Source: an uncultured Emticicia sp.
GTDB lineage: Bacteria > Bacteroidota > Bacteroidia > Cytophagales > Spirosomataceae
Assembly (NCBI RefSeq): GCF_937903345.1
Contig: NZ_CALCZQ010000030.1
Span: 310,001 to 374,000, forward strand
DNA: 64,000 bases
Reading direction: 5' to 3'
Shown: in pieces, positions 63,789 to 64,000 of the stretch
Position numbering within the stretch: position 1 is the first letter of the stretch
Layout of the letters: the number at the start of each line of letters is the position of its first letter
Made by a program: the position numbers and the translations under genes
Notes under the pieces: model-generated
The model's input: the letters and a program-made list of their open reading frames with translations, nothing else
Told to the model about the DNA's origin: nothing
The model's database searches: none

Positions 63789-64000
63789 TGGAGAAAATAT
63801 TTGTTTTTCAAAAAATAACATTTCCTCTTCAAAATTCATTTTTCTGTGATGTTCTTCTTGATTTTTTATATAATTTCTTACTTGAGTAAGCATAGAATTA
63901 CTTACGGTAAAAACTCGCAGCGGCGAACCGTCCGTAACCATCTTGCCAACTTAAGTGTGTTGAACAAAGATTTTGTTCCTTTTCCCAATAATAATTATCT
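63771..64000 (-). pseudogene. 3' end of an IS200-like (REP-associated) transposase, frameshifted
   Basis: Read from the right edge, one frame gives WEKEQNLCSTHLSWQDGYGR and then a stop; the next frame continues as FTVSNSMLTQ, then VRNYIKNQEEHHRKMNFEEE. SWQxGYGAF..VSxS followed by YIxNQEEHHRKxxFxEE is the C-terminal signature of Y1-type transposases of the IS200/REP-associated group. About 16 extra bases after GYG (63908-63935 region) shift the frame. The reading ends at a TAG at 63771-63773 inside the 58-bp palindrome. The N-terminal part lies outside the window. Confidence 0.8.

Noticed and set aside
1..64000. CRISPR array, prophage, restriction-modification or secretion-effector island
   Set aside because: I found no regularly spaced repeats, phage structural genes or defence enzymes in any part of the window.

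Overview
The window looks like chromosomal DNA from a Bacteroidota bacterium, most likely a low-GC member of the Cytophagales. Three kinds of evidence point there. Family content: TonB-dependent receptors with an N-terminal carboxypeptidase-regulatory-like domain, type IX secretion (T9SS) type A sorting domains, the gliding lipoprotein GldD, and DUF4270, DUF4783 and DUF5916 proteins. Promoters: several match the Bacteroidota form, with a TAnnTTTG -7 element. Ribosome binding sites: purine-rich Shine-Dalgarno sequences are mostly absent. Genus cannot be fixed from the sequence alone. Most of the window is ordinary housekeeping and envelope or peptidase content.

Layout. 1-9.4 kb: a partial gene, a hypothetical protein, a TonB receptor followed by an M1 peptidase with a T9SS tail, a sugar-nucleotidyltransferase-like gene, an MFS transporter and an S41 protease lipoprotein. 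9.5-12.6 kb: a bestrophin-like channel divergent from an ArsN2-type acetyltransferase, a SixA-like phosphatase, a conserved-looking 50-residue membrane protein and a GbsR/MarR regulator. 12.9-21.2 kb: Xaa-Pro aminopeptidase, a TolB-like propeller, a DUF5916 protein, a coiled-coil protein and prolyl oligopeptidase. 21.4-25.3 kb: a tightly packed operon of fdhD, a 55-residue gene, a 175-residue gene and an FdhF/YdeP molybdopterin oxidoreductase. 25.4-29.8 kb: glmS, a DUF4270 lipoprotein and a glycogen-synthase-like N-terminal domain that lacks the substrate-binding motif. 30-32.7 kb: an acetyltransferase and the cysteine pair cysM and serine acetyltransferase. 32.8-36.8 kb: a DUF1593 hydrolase, a hydroxypyruvate isomerase-like enzyme and an SMP-30/arylesterase-like protein.

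36.8-41.5 kb holds a probable metal-uptake locus: a small membrane protein with a CNGKC motif, a TonB receptor, a secreted beta-propeller protein and the wreck of a PepSY-type membrane protein. 41.5-47.9 kb (minus strand): a hypothetical, an outer membrane beta-barrel protein, a Tat-exported sugar isomerase/epimerase and an M14 carboxypeptidase. tRNA-Glu with its promoter and terminator lies at 48.1 kb, followed by about 650 bp of gene-poor, probably decayed DNA. 48.9-56.5 kb: gldD, a phosphoribosyltransferase, DUF4783 and YcxB-like proteins, a large BNR/sortilin-like T9SS substrate, a TPR protein and a collagen-like lipoprotein. 56.7-63.7 kb: a MazG-like pyrophosphohydrolase, pepT, an alpha/beta hydrolase, an acyl-CoA ligase and a DPP IV-type peptidase. 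The right edge carries a frameshifted 3' end of an IS200-like (REP-associated) transposase, ending inside a 58-bp near-perfect palindrome.

Shared themes are peptide degradation (M1, S41, M24, two S9, M14, M20/PepT), outer-membrane import (three barrels) and T9SS secretion. No prophage, CRISPR array, restriction system or other complete defence island is visible. The best leads for something undescribed are the two unknown genes between fdhD and the YdeP-type oxidoreductase, the CNGKC/TonB/PepSY locus, and the glycogen-synthase-like pseudoenzyme.
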